Shown: positions 24,733 through 33,043 of the stretch, piece by piece
Layout: every line of letters begins with the position of its first letter
Position numbering within the stretch: position 1 is the first letter of the stretch
DNA from: Amycolatopsis endophytica
GTDB lineage: Bacteria; Actinomycetota; Actinomycetes; Mycobacteriales; Pseudonocardiaceae
Direction: 5' to 3'
DNA length: 64,000 nt
Assembly: GCF_013410405.1 (NCBI RefSeq)
Contig: NZ_JACCFK010000001.1
Location: forward strand, 4,464,001-4,528,000
Program-made: the position numbers and the translations under genes
The notes under the pieces: model-generated
The model's database searches: none
Told to the model about the DNA's origin: nothing
What the model saw: only the letters and a program-made list of their open reading frames with translations

Positions 24733-25880
24733 CGGCGGTCGCCCGGCGAGGTCCACAGTGGATCCACCTCGGGGGGCAGGGGCGGCAATGCGGGATAGCC
24801 GAGCCGTCCCGGCTGGGCACGCACCGCCGGGTCGAGCGGGCTGCGCAGGGTGCCGACGTCGAAACCGGGTCCGGTGAGCCGTTCCGGCCGGTCCGGTTCG
24901 ACCAGCCCGCTGTCGACGGCTTCGTCGAACGTCGCGACCACGGCCGTGCAGACGTCCTCACCGTCGAACACCTTGCGCCAGTGCCCGGCCGGGTGCGCGC
25001 CGATGCGCTCGGCGACCGCCGCGATCACCGCGTCCTCCTGTCCGTCGTCGTCGACGAGGTGCTCCGGCAGGTCGATCAGCTGGGCGAGGCGTTCCCAGAA
25101 CTTCTGCTCGAGTGCGGCGACCGCGAGGTGCCGTCCGTCCGAAGTGGCGTAGATCTGGTAACGAGGGCTGCCGCCGGTGAGCTGCTCGGCGCCGGGGCGC
25201 GGCCACCCCCCGCCGCCCTGGTGCGCCGCGAAGTAGCCGTAGGCGAGCACCTGGAGGTTGTGCGCCATCGAAATGTCGAGGTGGCAGCCCGTCCCGGTGA
25301 GGTCACGCCGCCGCAGCGCGAGCAGGATGTTCACCACGGCCGGGTAGCTGCCCGCCGCGATGTCGGCCAGGACCGAAACGGGCAGCTGGGGAGTCCCGGA
25401 GGCGTCGGTGACCACACCGAGCAGACCGGTCTCGGCCAGGTAGTTCAGGTCGTGCCCGGCCCGCCCCGCATGCGGTCCCTCCTGGCCGTATCCGGTGATC
25501 GAGCAGTACACGACGCCGGGATTGCGGGAGCGAACGTGCCCGTAGCCGAGACCGAGCCGGGCGGCGACCCCGGGCCGGAACTGTTCCACGACGACGTCCG
25601 CACCCGCGGCGAGGTCGAGCACCCGGTCGCGGTCGGCGGGGTTTTTCAGATCCGCGGCGAAGGCCCGTTTGCCGCGGTTGAGCACGGCGTAGTTCGCGCT
25701 CGCGTCACCGAGTTTCGGGTGGTAGGAACGCATTTCGTCGCCGCGGCCGGGACGTTCGATCTTGATCACGTCGGCGCCCGCCTCGGCGAGCATGAGGGTC
25801 CCCAGCGGGCCGGGCAGCAGAGTGGACAGGTCCAGGACACGCACTCCGGACAACGGTGGCGCGGTGGTGTTCGAGCTCAT
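24729..25880 (-). CDS. CaiB/BaiF family, alpha-methylacyl-CoA racemase type
   Basis: A 383-residue class III CoA-transferase-fold protein. AGHDLNYLAETG (Asp144), with a His 29 residues earlier (His115), matches the His/Asp pair of alpha-methylacyl-CoA racemase (His126/Asp156 in MCR), so epimerisation of a 2-substituted acyl-CoA is more likely than CoA transfer. That is an inference from motifs. The ATG at 25880 follows AAGGCGG. It lies 10 nt after the ligase gene in the same operon. Its job could be to convert the wrong stereoisomer of a branched or alicyclic substrate. Confidence 0.8.
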   Translation of the reverse strand: MSSNTTAPPLSGVRVLDLSTLLPGPLGTLMLAEAGADVIKIERPGRGDEMRSYHPKLGDASANYAVLNRGKRAFAADLKNPADRDRVLDLAAGADVVVEQFRPGVAARLGLGYGHVRSRNPGVVYCSITGYGQEGPHAGRAGHDLNYLAETGLLGVVTDASGTPQLPVSVLADIAAGSYPAVVNILLALRRRDLTGTGCHLDISMAHNLQVLAYGYFAAHQGGGGWPRPGAEQLTGGSPRYQIYATSDGRHLAVAALEQKFWERLAQLIDLPEHLVDDDGQEDAVIAAVAERIGAHPAGHWRKVFDGEDVCTAVVATFDEAVDSGLVEPDRPERLTGPGFDVGTLRSPLDPAVRAQPGRLGYPALPPLPPEVDPLWTSPGDRR

Positions 25881-25890
25881 CTGCCGCCTT

Positions 25891-27555
25891 TCACGGGACC
25901 TGGGACGAGACCAGCTCGCGCAGTTTGAACTTCTGGATCTTGCCGCTCTGGGTGACCGGGAGCTCGTCCAGCAGCACCAGCCGCTCCGGCAGGTAGTGTT
26001 TCGACAGCCCACGGGCCAGCAGGTACTCGCACAGGCCCGGCAGGTCGAGCACCGCGTCGTCGCGGATCACCAGCACCGCGGCCGCGCGCTCGCCCAGCCG
26101 GTCGTCCGGGTAGGCGACAACGGCGGCGTTGAGCACGTCGGGATGGTCGAACAGCAGCGTCTCCACATCGGTGACCGGGATGTTCTCCCCGCCCCGGATG
26201 ATGATGTCCTTGCTCCGGCCGCGCAGCGAGACCCAGCCGTTGGAGTCGATGCTCGCGGTGTCACCCGTCCGGAACCACATCCCGGGCAGGAACGCGTTGT
26301 CCGTCGCATCGGGACGGTCGTAGTAGCCCAGCACCATTCCGGGGCCCTTCATCAGCAGCTCTCCGGTCACCCCGGGCGGCACGTCCCGGCCCAGTTCGTC
26401 GACGACCCGGGCCGCGGACCCGGCGACGAGCGACCCGTCGGTGCACTGGATGTCGTCCGGCTCCGCCGGCGTGCAGGAGACGGTGATCCCGCACTCGGTC
26501 ATGCCCCACGCGGGCGCGATGTAGGCGCCGAACGCCTTGCCGGCCCGCGCGGGCAGCGTGCGCGGCACCGAAGAGCCCGCGATCACCAGGCACCGCAACG
26601 GGCACGTGGGATCGCCGGCGAGGTCGGTGCGCATCATGTCCTGCAGGAACGTGGGCGCGCCGAAGAAGGTGGTGATCCCTTCCTCGCGGATCACCCGCGT
26701 GCCCCAGTCCGGATCCCACCGGTCGACGTGGACGCCGGTGCCGGCGAGGTACGTCGTGAACAGCACGCCCCACATCCAGCCCGTGTGGTGGCCCACCGGG
26801 GAGGCGACGAGCTGCACCATCGGATCACCGAGCGTCTCGGGTCCGAGGTGGTCGGCCAGCGCCCTCGCGTCGTAGAGCAGGGTGTCGTGGGTGTGCATGG
26901 CGCCCTTGGGCTCACCCGTCGTGCCCGAGGTGAAGCCCAGGTAGCAGATCGCGCTCGGGTCGGGATCGGAGAACTCCCGTGGTGGCACGTCGTCCAGCGC
27001 GGACCAGGCGATCTCGCCGGCGCGCAGGTCCGCGGGCCCGTCGCCGAGCACGATGACGGTTTCCAGGTGCGGTAGTTCCGCGCGCAGGTTCCGCGACAAC
27101 CCCAGGTGGTCCGTGCCGCGCCATGAGCGCGGGATCACCAGCACCTTCGCCTTGCTGCGGCGGAGGATCGCGGCGGCCTGCCGCTCGCCGTAGGACACCG
27201 GGATCCCGGCGTAGACCGCGCCGGCCTCGTTGATGCCGAACAGCAGCGCCGCGTACTCGATCCAGTTCGGCAACATCAACGCCACGGCGTCACCCCGCCC
27301 GACGCCGACCGCGGCCAGTGCCGAGGCGGCGTGGTGCGCGGCGGCGTCGAACTCGCGGTAGTTCTGCCGGACGACCGGCGCGCCGGTGCGGTGGCCGACG
27401 AGTGCGGGGCGGTCCGGGTACCGGGCGGCCGTCTCGGAGAGCACCGAGCGGATGGTGCGGTTCTGCCACCAGCCCGCGGCGCGGAACGCGTCGGCCTCGG
27501 CGTCGGTGAGGGGAGTGTGCTGACCGCCGAGCGACTCGGCGAGTGGAGTGCCCAT
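25891..27555 (-). CDS. Acyl-CoA ligase (AMP-binding), cyclohexanecarboxylate-CoA ligase-like
   Basis: A 554-residue ANL-superfamily ligase that activates a carboxylic acid to its CoA thioester via an acyl-AMP. The P-loop is GFTSGTTGEPKG, the hinge GRSKDIIIRGGENIPV, and the C-terminal lysine motif LPVTQSGKIQK. The N-terminal stretch RAAGWWQNRTIRSVL resembles the AliA/cyclohexanecarboxylate-CoA ligase branch as I remember it. The ATG at 27555 has GAAAGG at good spacing; the ATG at 27561, overlapping the preceding stop, is the alternative. It is probably the entry enzyme of the cluster. Confidence 0.85.
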   Translation of the reverse strand: MGTPLAESLGGQHTPLTDAEADAFRAAGWWQNRTIRSVLSETAARYPDRPALVGHRTGAPVVRQNYREFDAAAHHAASALAAVGVGRGDAVALMLPNWIEYAALLFGINEAGAVYAGIPVSYGERQAAAILRRSKAKVLVIPRSWRGTDHLGLSRNLRAELPHLETVIVLGDGPADLRAGEIAWSALDDVPPREFSDPDPSAICYLGFTSGTTGEPKGAMHTHDTLLYDARALADHLGPETLGDPMVQLVASPVGHHTGWMWGVLFTTYLAGTGVHVDRWDPDWGTRVIREEGITTFFGAPTFLQDMMRTDLAGDPTCPLRCLVIAGSSVPRTLPARAGKAFGAYIAPAWGMTECGITVSCTPAEPDDIQCTDGSLVAGSAARVVDELGRDVPPGVTGELLMKGPGMVLGYYDRPDATDNAFLPGMWFRTGDTASIDSNGWVSLRGRSKDIIIRGGENIPVTDVETLLFDHPDVLNAAVVAYPDDRLGERAAAVLVIRDDAVLDLPGLCEYLLARGLSKHYLPERLVLLDELPVTQSGKIQKFKLRELVSSQVP

Positions 27556-27557
27556 GC

Positions 27558-28517
27558 TCATCCTTTCGCGGAACCGGCCAGGTCGAGCGCGCCGTCCCGG
27601 CGGGTGGCCGCGGTGTCGCACGCGGCCCGCAGCGACACCGCGTCGCGCAGCAGGCGTTCGACCGGGTACTCGGTGAGGTAGCCGTAGCCACCGTGGGACT
27701 GCACCGCCCTGGCGGCGGCGTCGATGGCGGTCTCGCAGGCGGACTCGAGCACCGCGGCGGCCTGCCACGGTGCTGCCTCCGCGCTCTGCACCACCTGGCG
27801 CAGCTGGACGGCGGCGGCTCCGGACGAATCGAACAGCGCGTCGCGCACCGCCGGCAGGGCGGTGAGCGCGCCGCCGAACTGCTTGCGGACGGCGCTGTAG
27901 CCGAGCGCGGCCTCCGCGGCGGCGTCGGCGATCCCCGCGGCGACCGCGGCGGCACCGAGCCGGAGCCGCACGCGGGCGCCGTCCACGTCCCCACCGAGCG
28001 TGGTCCCGTCACCGTCGAACCGGACGATCCTGGTCAGCGCCCCGTCCAGGCCGGTGTGCCGGACAGCGGTGTAGTGCAGGGACTCCGGCCCGTACAGCCG
28101 TGCACCTTCCGCACCGAGGACGACGACGTGCGGCGCCTCTCCCGCCGCGTCCACCCGGTGCCCGCCGGTCACGGCGATCGCGACGTCACCGGCGTGGACG
28201 CGGGCGAGCAGGCCGGGGTGGCCCTCGAGCAACTCGGCCGCGGCGTGCGCCTGCACGGCCGCCCACGCCAGTGCGGCCCAGCGGCGCGCGAGCCGCGCGA
28301 CCGCGACCGCCGCCAGTGCCTGGTCACCGCCCCCGCCGCCGAGGCGTTCGGGGACCGCGAGCGTCCACACACCGAGATCGGCCAGCCGTGCCCGCAGGTG
28401 CGCCACCTCGTCCGGCCGCGCGTCGGAGAGCTGGATGTCCACATCGGACATCAGCGCGTCGAGCATCGCGACGAGATCGGACTGGTCCCCGGTCAGGGCC
28501 GGGGTGTTGCGGCTCAT
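27558..28517 (-). CDS. Short acyl-CoA dehydrogenase-like protein, probably non-catalytic subunit
   Basis: A 319-residue protein. The C-terminal half is recognisably acyl-CoA dehydrogenase (YSAVRKQFGG, then SHGGYGYLTEYPVERLLRDA). It is about 60-70 residues shorter than usual. The substrate/FAD loop TEPxAGSD is missing, and the terminal YEGTxE segment carrying the usual catalytic glutamate is absent. In actinobacterial steroid catabolism such degenerate subunits pair with an active one in alpha2beta2 enzymes, so it may partner the full-length dehydrogenase encoded further upstream in this operon. It starts in an ATGA overlap with the ring-hydrolase gene. Confidence 0.75.
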   Translation of the reverse strand: MSRNTPALTGDQSDLVAMLDALMSDVDIQLSDARPDEVAHLRARLADLGVWTLAVPERLGGGGGDQALAAVAVARLARRWAALAWAAVQAHAAAELLEGHPGLLARVHAGDVAIAVTGGHRVDAAGEAPHVVVLGAEGARLYGPESLHYTAVRHTGLDGALTRIVRFDGDGTTLGGDVDGARVRLRLGAAAVAAGIADAAAEAALGYSAVRKQFGGALTALPAVRDALFDSSGAAAVQLRQVVQSAEAAPWQAAAVLESACETAIDAAARAVQSHGGYGYLTEYPVERLLRDAVSLRAACDTAATRRDGALDLAGSAKG

Positions 28518-29293
28518 TTCCAGAACCTGTCCGGATCGGGCCGGCGCCGCTCACCGAACGAGGCACTCACCTCGTGCGCTTCCTGCGTGGTGAGGTAGAC
28601 GCTGAGCAGCTGGTCGTGGGCCATCCGGGCCTGGCCGGACACGCCGTTGTGCTTGCCGGAGAACGCGGCCTTGAGCCCGCCCAGCGCCATCGGGCTGCGG
28701 GTGGTCAGCTCGCGCGCGACCTCGGTGGCGCGCTCGCGCAGATCCGCGGCGGGCACGACCTCGTTGGCCAGGCCCATCTCGAGCGCTTCCTGCGCGGAGT
28801 ACTTGCGGTTGAGGTACCACATCTCCTTGGCGCGCTTGCGGCCGATGGTGTCTTCCAGGTACCAGCTGCCATATCCGGCGTCGAAGCTGCCGACCATCGG
28901 CCCGACCTGGCGGAACACGGCGGTGTCGGCCGCGATGGTCAGGTCGCACACGGTGTGCAGCACGTTGCCGCCGCCGACGGCGAACCCGTTGACCGCCGCG
29001 ATGATCGGCTTCGCGATGGTGTCGATCGCCTGGTAGACGTCGATGATCGGCAGGACCTGCGACTGGTCGAGCGAGGTGGCCTCGTCGTGCTCGCCGCCGA
29101 TGCAGAAGAACTTCTCGCCCGCCCCGGTGAGGATCGCCGCCCGCAGGGCCGGGTCGAGCCGGAACCGCTGCAGCGCGTCGGACAGTTCGAGGCAGGTCTC
29201 GTGCCGGAACTTGTTGCCGGCCTCCGGCCGGTTGAGCGTGATCGTGAGGACCGGGCCGTCGCGGTCGACGGCGATGTCGCGGTAGCTCGTCAC
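28514..29293 (-). CDS. Crotonase-family ring hydrolase, BadI/MenB-like
   Basis: A 259-residue crotonase. Unlike simple hydratases it carries the MenB/BadI signature: GGGNVLHTVCDLTIAAD (108-124) and QVGPMVGSFDAGYG (129-142). The stretch KEMWYLNRKYSAQEALEMG follows, with a Tyr-rich C-terminal segment ending ERRRPDPDRFWK. MenB closes a naphthoate ring; BadI uses the reverse Claisen-type chemistry to open 2-ketocyclohexanecarboxyl-CoA to pimeloyl-CoA. In a beta-oxidation cluster the BadI role is the better guess. The GTG start follows GGAAG and overlaps the neighbouring stop. Confidence 0.8.
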   Translation of the reverse strand: MTSYRDIAVDRDGPVLTITLNRPEAGNKFRHETCLELSDALQRFRLDPALRAAILTGAGEKFFCIGGEHDEATSLDQSQVLPIIDVYQAIDTIAKPIIAAVNGFAVGGGNVLHTVCDLTIAADTAVFRQVGPMVGSFDAGYGSWYLEDTIGRKRAKEMWYLNRKYSAQEALEMGLANEVVPAADLRERATEVARELTTRSPMALGGLKAAFSGKHNGVSGQARMAHDQLLSVYLTTQEAHEVSASFGERRRPDPDRFWK

Positions 29294-30156
29294 TGGGTGT
29301 CTTCCTTTCCGGTGCGGAATCCCTGCCCGTTCTTGGCGCCGAGGCGGCCGGCGGCCACCATCTGCCGCAGGAGCGGGGGTGGCGCGAAGTGTGGGTCGAG
29401 CGTGCCCTCGTACGCACTGCGCGCCGCGTGTTCGTGCACGTCGAGCCCGATCAGATCGAGCAGTTCGAGCGGGCCGAGGCGGTAGCCGAGACCGAGCTTG
29501 ATCGCGGTGTCGATGTCCTCGGCGGAGGCCAGCTCGTTGTCGTACTCGGCGATCACGTCGTTGAGGTAGGGGATCAGCAGGTGGTTGACCAGGAATCCGG
29601 GCCGGTCCCTGACCACTACGGGGTCCTTGCCGATCGATTCGGTGAACGCGACCAGCGCCGCCACGACGTCCGGCCCGCTCTGCAGCGCGCGGACGACCTC
29701 GACGACCTTCATCAGTGGCGCGGGGTTGAAGAAGTGGAGGCCCGCGAAGCGCCGCGGGTTGCGGACCGCTCCCGCGAGGTCGGTCACCGACAGCGCCGAG
29801 GTGTTGGTGACGATCGGCGTGTCCGCGCCGACGACCGCGGAGACCCGGGCGAGCAGGTCCCGCTTGACGTCCGCGCGTTCGGTGACGGCCTCGATCACCA
29901 GGTCGGCGGCGGCCAGTTCGGCGACATCGGTGACGGTCGCGACCCGCGCCAGGATCTCGTCGCGCCGCGGCTCGGTCAGTTTGCCGCGCCGGACACCGCC
30001 GTCCAGGAAGGACCTCAGGTGGGCCAGACCCGCCTCGATGCGCTCCTGATCGGTCTCCAGAACGGTGACGGAACGGCCGGACTGCGCCACGACCTGGACG
30101 ATCCCGGCACCCATCGTGCCGAATCCCAGTACGGCCACGGTGTGGATCTCGGACAT
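29290..30156 (-). CDS. 3-hydroxyacyl-CoA dehydrogenase (first of a tandem pair)
   Basis: A 288-residue NAD-dependent dehydrogenase of the 3-hydroxybutyryl-CoA dehydrogenase/PaaH type. It has an N-terminal Rossmann motif VLGFGTMGAGIVQV, the catalytic HFFNPAPLMKVVEVV, and the helical C-terminal dimerisation domain (PGFLVNHLLIPYLNDV). It oxidises a 3-hydroxyacyl-CoA to 3-ketoacyl-CoA. A GGAG site precedes the ATG. It is a divergent paralogue of the next gene rather than a recent copy. Confidence 0.88.
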   Translation of the reverse strand: MSEIHTVAVLGFGTMGAGIVQVVAQSGRSVTVLETDQERIEAGLAHLRSFLDGGVRRGKLTEPRRDEILARVATVTDVAELAAADLVIEAVTERADVKRDLLARVSAVVGADTPIVTNTSALSVTDLAGAVRNPRRFAGLHFFNPAPLMKVVEVVRALQSGPDVVAALVAFTESIGKDPVVVRDRPGFLVNHLLIPYLNDVIAEYDNELASAEDIDTAIKLGLGYRLGPLELLDLIGLDVHEHAARSAYEGTLDPHFAPPPLLRQMVAAGRLGAKNGQGFRTGKEDTQ

Positions 30157-30166
30157 GGGTCTCTCC

Positions 30167-31045
30167 TCAGGAACCGAACAGGCGGGTGTCGTCGTAGGTG
30201 TAGAAGCCGCGCCCGGTCTTGCGGCCCAGGTCCCCGGCGGCGACCATGCGGTCGACCATCGGGGGCGGGAAGAACTTCGGGTCGCGCAGCTGCTCGTAGA
30301 GGCGGGTGGCGACCTGCTGGTGGATGTCCATCCCGACGACGTCGAGCAGCTTGAACGGGCCCATCGGGTGCCCGAGCGCTCCGGTGACGGCGGCGTCGAT
30401 CGACTCCTTGGTGCCCAGGCCGTTCTCCAGCGCCTGGATGCAGCTGTTCTCCCACGGGATGAGGAACCGGTTCACGATGAAGCCGGGCCGGTCCTTGGTG
30501 ACCACGGTGGTCTTGCCGACCGAGGCGAGGAACTCGATCGTGGCCCGGTGCGCCCAGCTCGCGGTGTGCCTGCCGTCGGCCACCTCGACGAGCTTCATCA
30601 GCGGCGCCGGGTTGCAGTAGTGCGTGCCCACCACGCGCTCCGGCCGCGACGATCCCGCGGCGATGCCGGTCACCGACAGCGTCGAGGTGTTGGTGTGGAA
30701 CAGCGTGTCCTTGCCGACGATGCCGTCCAGCTCACCGAAGAGGTCCTTCTTGACCGCCATGTTCTCGTAGATCGCCTCGATCACCACTCCGGCGCCGGCG
30801 AGGTCCTTGAGGTCCGTGGTGCCCTCGATGCGCGCCGACGCGGTGGCCGCCGCCTCCTCGGTGAGCTTGCCCAGCTCGGCGCTCTTGGCGAGGAACCCGC
30901 GCACGGCGTCCACCCCGCGGGCGACGCGGCCGTCGTCGAGGTCGTGGATGAGGGTCCGGTAACCGCCGCGTACCGCCACGGTGGCGATGCCGGATCCCAT
31001 GGTCCCGGCACCGAGCACCGCGACGGTGCGTTCCTGCGAAGTCAC
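30167..31045 (-). CDS. 3-hydroxyacyl-CoA dehydrogenase (second of a tandem pair)
   Basis: A 292-residue paralogue of the adjacent dehydrogenase. It has VLGAGTMGSGIATV at the N-terminus, THYCNPAPLMKLVEV around the catalytic His, and PGFIVNRFLIPWENSC in the C-terminal domain. The differing substrate-side residues (CNP for FNP) suggest a different chain or ring substrate. The GTG at 31045 has GGAGAC at 7-nt spacing. Ten bases separate the pair. Confidence 0.88.
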   Translation of the reverse strand: MTSQERTVAVLGAGTMGSGIATVAVRGGYRTLIHDLDDGRVARGVDAVRGFLAKSAELGKLTEEAAATASARIEGTTDLKDLAGAGVVIEAIYENMAVKKDLFGELDGIVGKDTLFHTNTSTLSVTGIAAGSSRPERVVGTHYCNPAPLMKLVEVADGRHTASWAHRATIEFLASVGKTTVVTKDRPGFIVNRFLIPWENSCIQALENGLGTKESIDAAVTGALGHPMGPFKLLDVVGMDIHQQVATRLYEQLRDPKFFPPPMVDRMVAAGDLGRKTGRGFYTYDDTRLFGS

Positions 31046-31076
31046 GTCGTTGTCTCCGTTTCGTGTGTTCCGCGGC

Positions 31077-31829
31077 TCAGCGGACCGTCTGCCCGCCGTC
31101 GAGCACGATGTGCTCGCCGGTCATGAAGTCCGATTCCGGCCCGGCGAGCAGCAGCAGCCACGGGGTGATCTCGCGGGGTTCGCCCATGCGCCGCGCCGGG
31201 ATCGCCCGCACCACCTTCTCGGTGGTCTCGGCGTCGGCCCGCATCTCCGCGTTCAGATCGGTGGCGAAATAGCCAGGGGCGATGGCGTTGACCTGGATCC
31301 CGGACCGGGCCCATTCCATGGCCATGGACCGGGTGAAGGCGAGCACCCCCGCCTTCGAGGCCGAGTACGCGGCGTGGTTGGCCACGCCTTGCAGCGCGAA
31401 GTTCGACGCGATGTTGATGACCTTGCCCGACTTCTGCGCGACGAAGTGCCGCCCCACCGCGCGGGTCGCCAGGTACACGCCCCGGAGGTTGGTGGCGAGC
31501 ACGCGGTCCCACTCGTCCGGTTCCTGCTCCAGCAACGGTGTGGTGGCCACGATCCCGGAGTTGTTGACCAGGATGTCGACCCGCCCGAACCGCTGCACCG
31601 TCGCCTCGGTCATCCGCTCGACCGCGGAGGCGTCGGTGATGTCGGTGGGACAGGCCAGTGCCTCGCGACCGGCCGCCTCCTGTTCGGCCACGAACCTGTC
31701 CAGTTCGGTGGCCGTGCGGGCCGCGACGGTCACCCGGGCGCCGGCGCCGGCCAGTGCCCGCGCCATCTCGCGGCCGAGGCCGCGGCCCGCTCCGGTGACG
31801 ATGGCGACTTTGCCGTTCAGCGAACTCAT
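31077..31829 (-). CDS. SDR-family oxidoreductase
   Basis: A 250-residue classical short-chain dehydrogenase: TGAGRGLGREMA cofactor loop, NNSG, active-site Ser in INIASN, and YSASK as the YxxxK pair. In the proposed pathway it could oxidise 2-hydroxycyclohexanecarboxyl-CoA, as BadH does, but the sequence alone does not separate this from general alcohol dehydrogenation. The ATG at 31829 follows GGAG at 5-nt spacing. Confidence 0.85.
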   Translation of the reverse strand: MSSLNGKVAIVTGAGRGLGREMARALAGAGARVTVAARTATELDRFVAEQEAAGREALACPTDITDASAVERMTEATVQRFGRVDILVNNSGIVATTPLLEQEPDEWDRVLATNLRGVYLATRAVGRHFVAQKSGKVINIASNFALQGVANHAAYSASKAGVLAFTRSMAMEWARSGIQVNAIAPGYFATDLNAEMRADAETTEKVVRAIPARRMGEPREITPWLLLLAGPESDFMTGEHIVLDGGQTVR

Positions 31830-33043
31830 GCCCGCTCCTTTCGTGCGGTGTCGCGGGCGATGAGCATCCGCTGCACCTCGTTGGTGCCGTCGTAGATCTG
31901 GGTGACCTTCGCGTCGCGCAGGCACCGCTCGACACCGACATCGGTCAGGTCGCCGTACGGGCCGAGGATGCGCATCGCCTCGCGAGCCGTGTCGAAACCG
32001 AGGTCGGTGCAGGTCTGTTTCATGATGCCGATCCGGCCCGCGTTCGGACTGCTGGACCGGTCGACCTCGCGTGCCACGCCGAACAGCAACAGCCTGCCCT
32101 GCAACAGTTTTCCCCGCAGGGTGGCCAGCGCGAACGCCGCCTCGTCCGGCAGTTTCGGTCCGTGCGCGCGCGTGAGCACCCGCAGCGCGCGGCCGTAGGC
32201 GGCGCGGGCCAGTCCGACACCCTGGGCGGCCGCGCTGATCCGTGACTTGATCACGGAGTTCATCACGACCTGCCAGCCACCGCCCTCGTCACCGAGACGG
32301 TGGTCGGCGGGGATGGGCACCCCGTCGAAGAACAGCTCGGCCGTGCTCGAACCGTGCATGCCCATCTTCGACAGCGGGGTGCCACGGCCGAGCCCCTCCC
32401 ACTGTCCGTTGAGGACGAACGCGGTCACGCCCCGGCGCCCCAGGGCACGGTCCACGGTGGCGAAGCAGATGATGACGTCGGCCCTGTCGCCGGTGGTGAT
32501 GAACGTCTTCGACCCGGACAGCGAATAGCCGCCCGGCACCGGCGCGGCGACCGACCGCAGGCTCGCGACGTCGCTGCCCGCCCCCGGCTCGGTGATGCCC
32601 AGCGCGCCGTAGGCGGCGCCGGTGAGCAACCCCGGGATGTAGCGCTCGGCCAGTTCGGGCGAGCCGGTGATCAGGATCGGGTACGCGGCGTGCATCTGCG
32701 TCATGTAGACCAGGCTCGTGGCCGCGCAGCCCGCCGTGATCTCCTCCATCGCCGCGGCGTAGGCGACGTTGGTGTCCGCGGTGCCGCCGAGGTGCCGGGG
32801 GAAGATGAGGCCCGCCAGCCCCGCGGTGGCGAGTGCCTGATAGCTGTCGTGCACGAACTGGTGCGTGCGGTCCGCCGCGGCCGCGCGCGGCGCGACCTCG
32901 TGCGCGACGACGTCCCGCACCTGCGCGCGCACCGCGAGCTCACGGTCGTCGAGCAGGGCGTCGGCGGCGGACTCGTCCAGGCTCTCGTGGTGGGCGAGAT
33001 AGGCCTTCGGGTCGGTGTCGATGTCCAGGGGTGTGGCGTTCAT
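31826..33043 (-). CDS. Acyl-CoA dehydrogenase, full length
   Basis: A 405-residue FAD-dependent dehydrogenase that introduces an alpha,beta double bond. The three usual domains are present, with GITEPGAGSDVASL near residue 150 and SKTFITTG after it. At the C-terminus IYDGTNEVQRM replaces the common IYEGTNEIQR, so the position of the usual catalytic glutamate holds Asp385. It shares ATGA overlaps with both the hydratase and the SDR genes. It is a candidate for the first oxidation of the CoA thioester, perhaps together with the short dehydrogenase-like protein. Confidence 0.87.
   Translation of the reverse strand: MNATPLDIDTDPKAYLAHHESLDESAADALLDDRELAVRAQVRDVVAHEVAPRAAAADRTHQFVHDSYQALATAGLAGLIFPRHLGGTADTNVAYAAAMEEITAGCAATSLVYMTQMHAAYPILITGSPELAERYIPGLLTGAAYGALGITEPGAGSDVASLRSVAAPVPGGYSLSGSKTFITTGDRADVIICFATVDRALGRRGVTAFVLNGQWEGLGRGTPLSKMGMHGSSTAELFFDGVPIPADHRLGDEGGGWQVVMNSVIKSRISAAAQGVGLARAAYGRALRVLTRAHGPKLPDEAAFALATLRGKLLQGRLLLFGVAREVDRSSSPNAGRIGIMKQTCTDLGFDTAREAMRILGPYGDLTDVGVERCLRDAKVTQIYDGTNEVQRMLIARDTARKERA

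Noticed and set aside
21358..24798. A 1146-codon plus-strand frame crossing priA and several minus-strand genes
   Set aside because: It runs through the second frame of priA and antisense to the reductase gene; no conserved motif.
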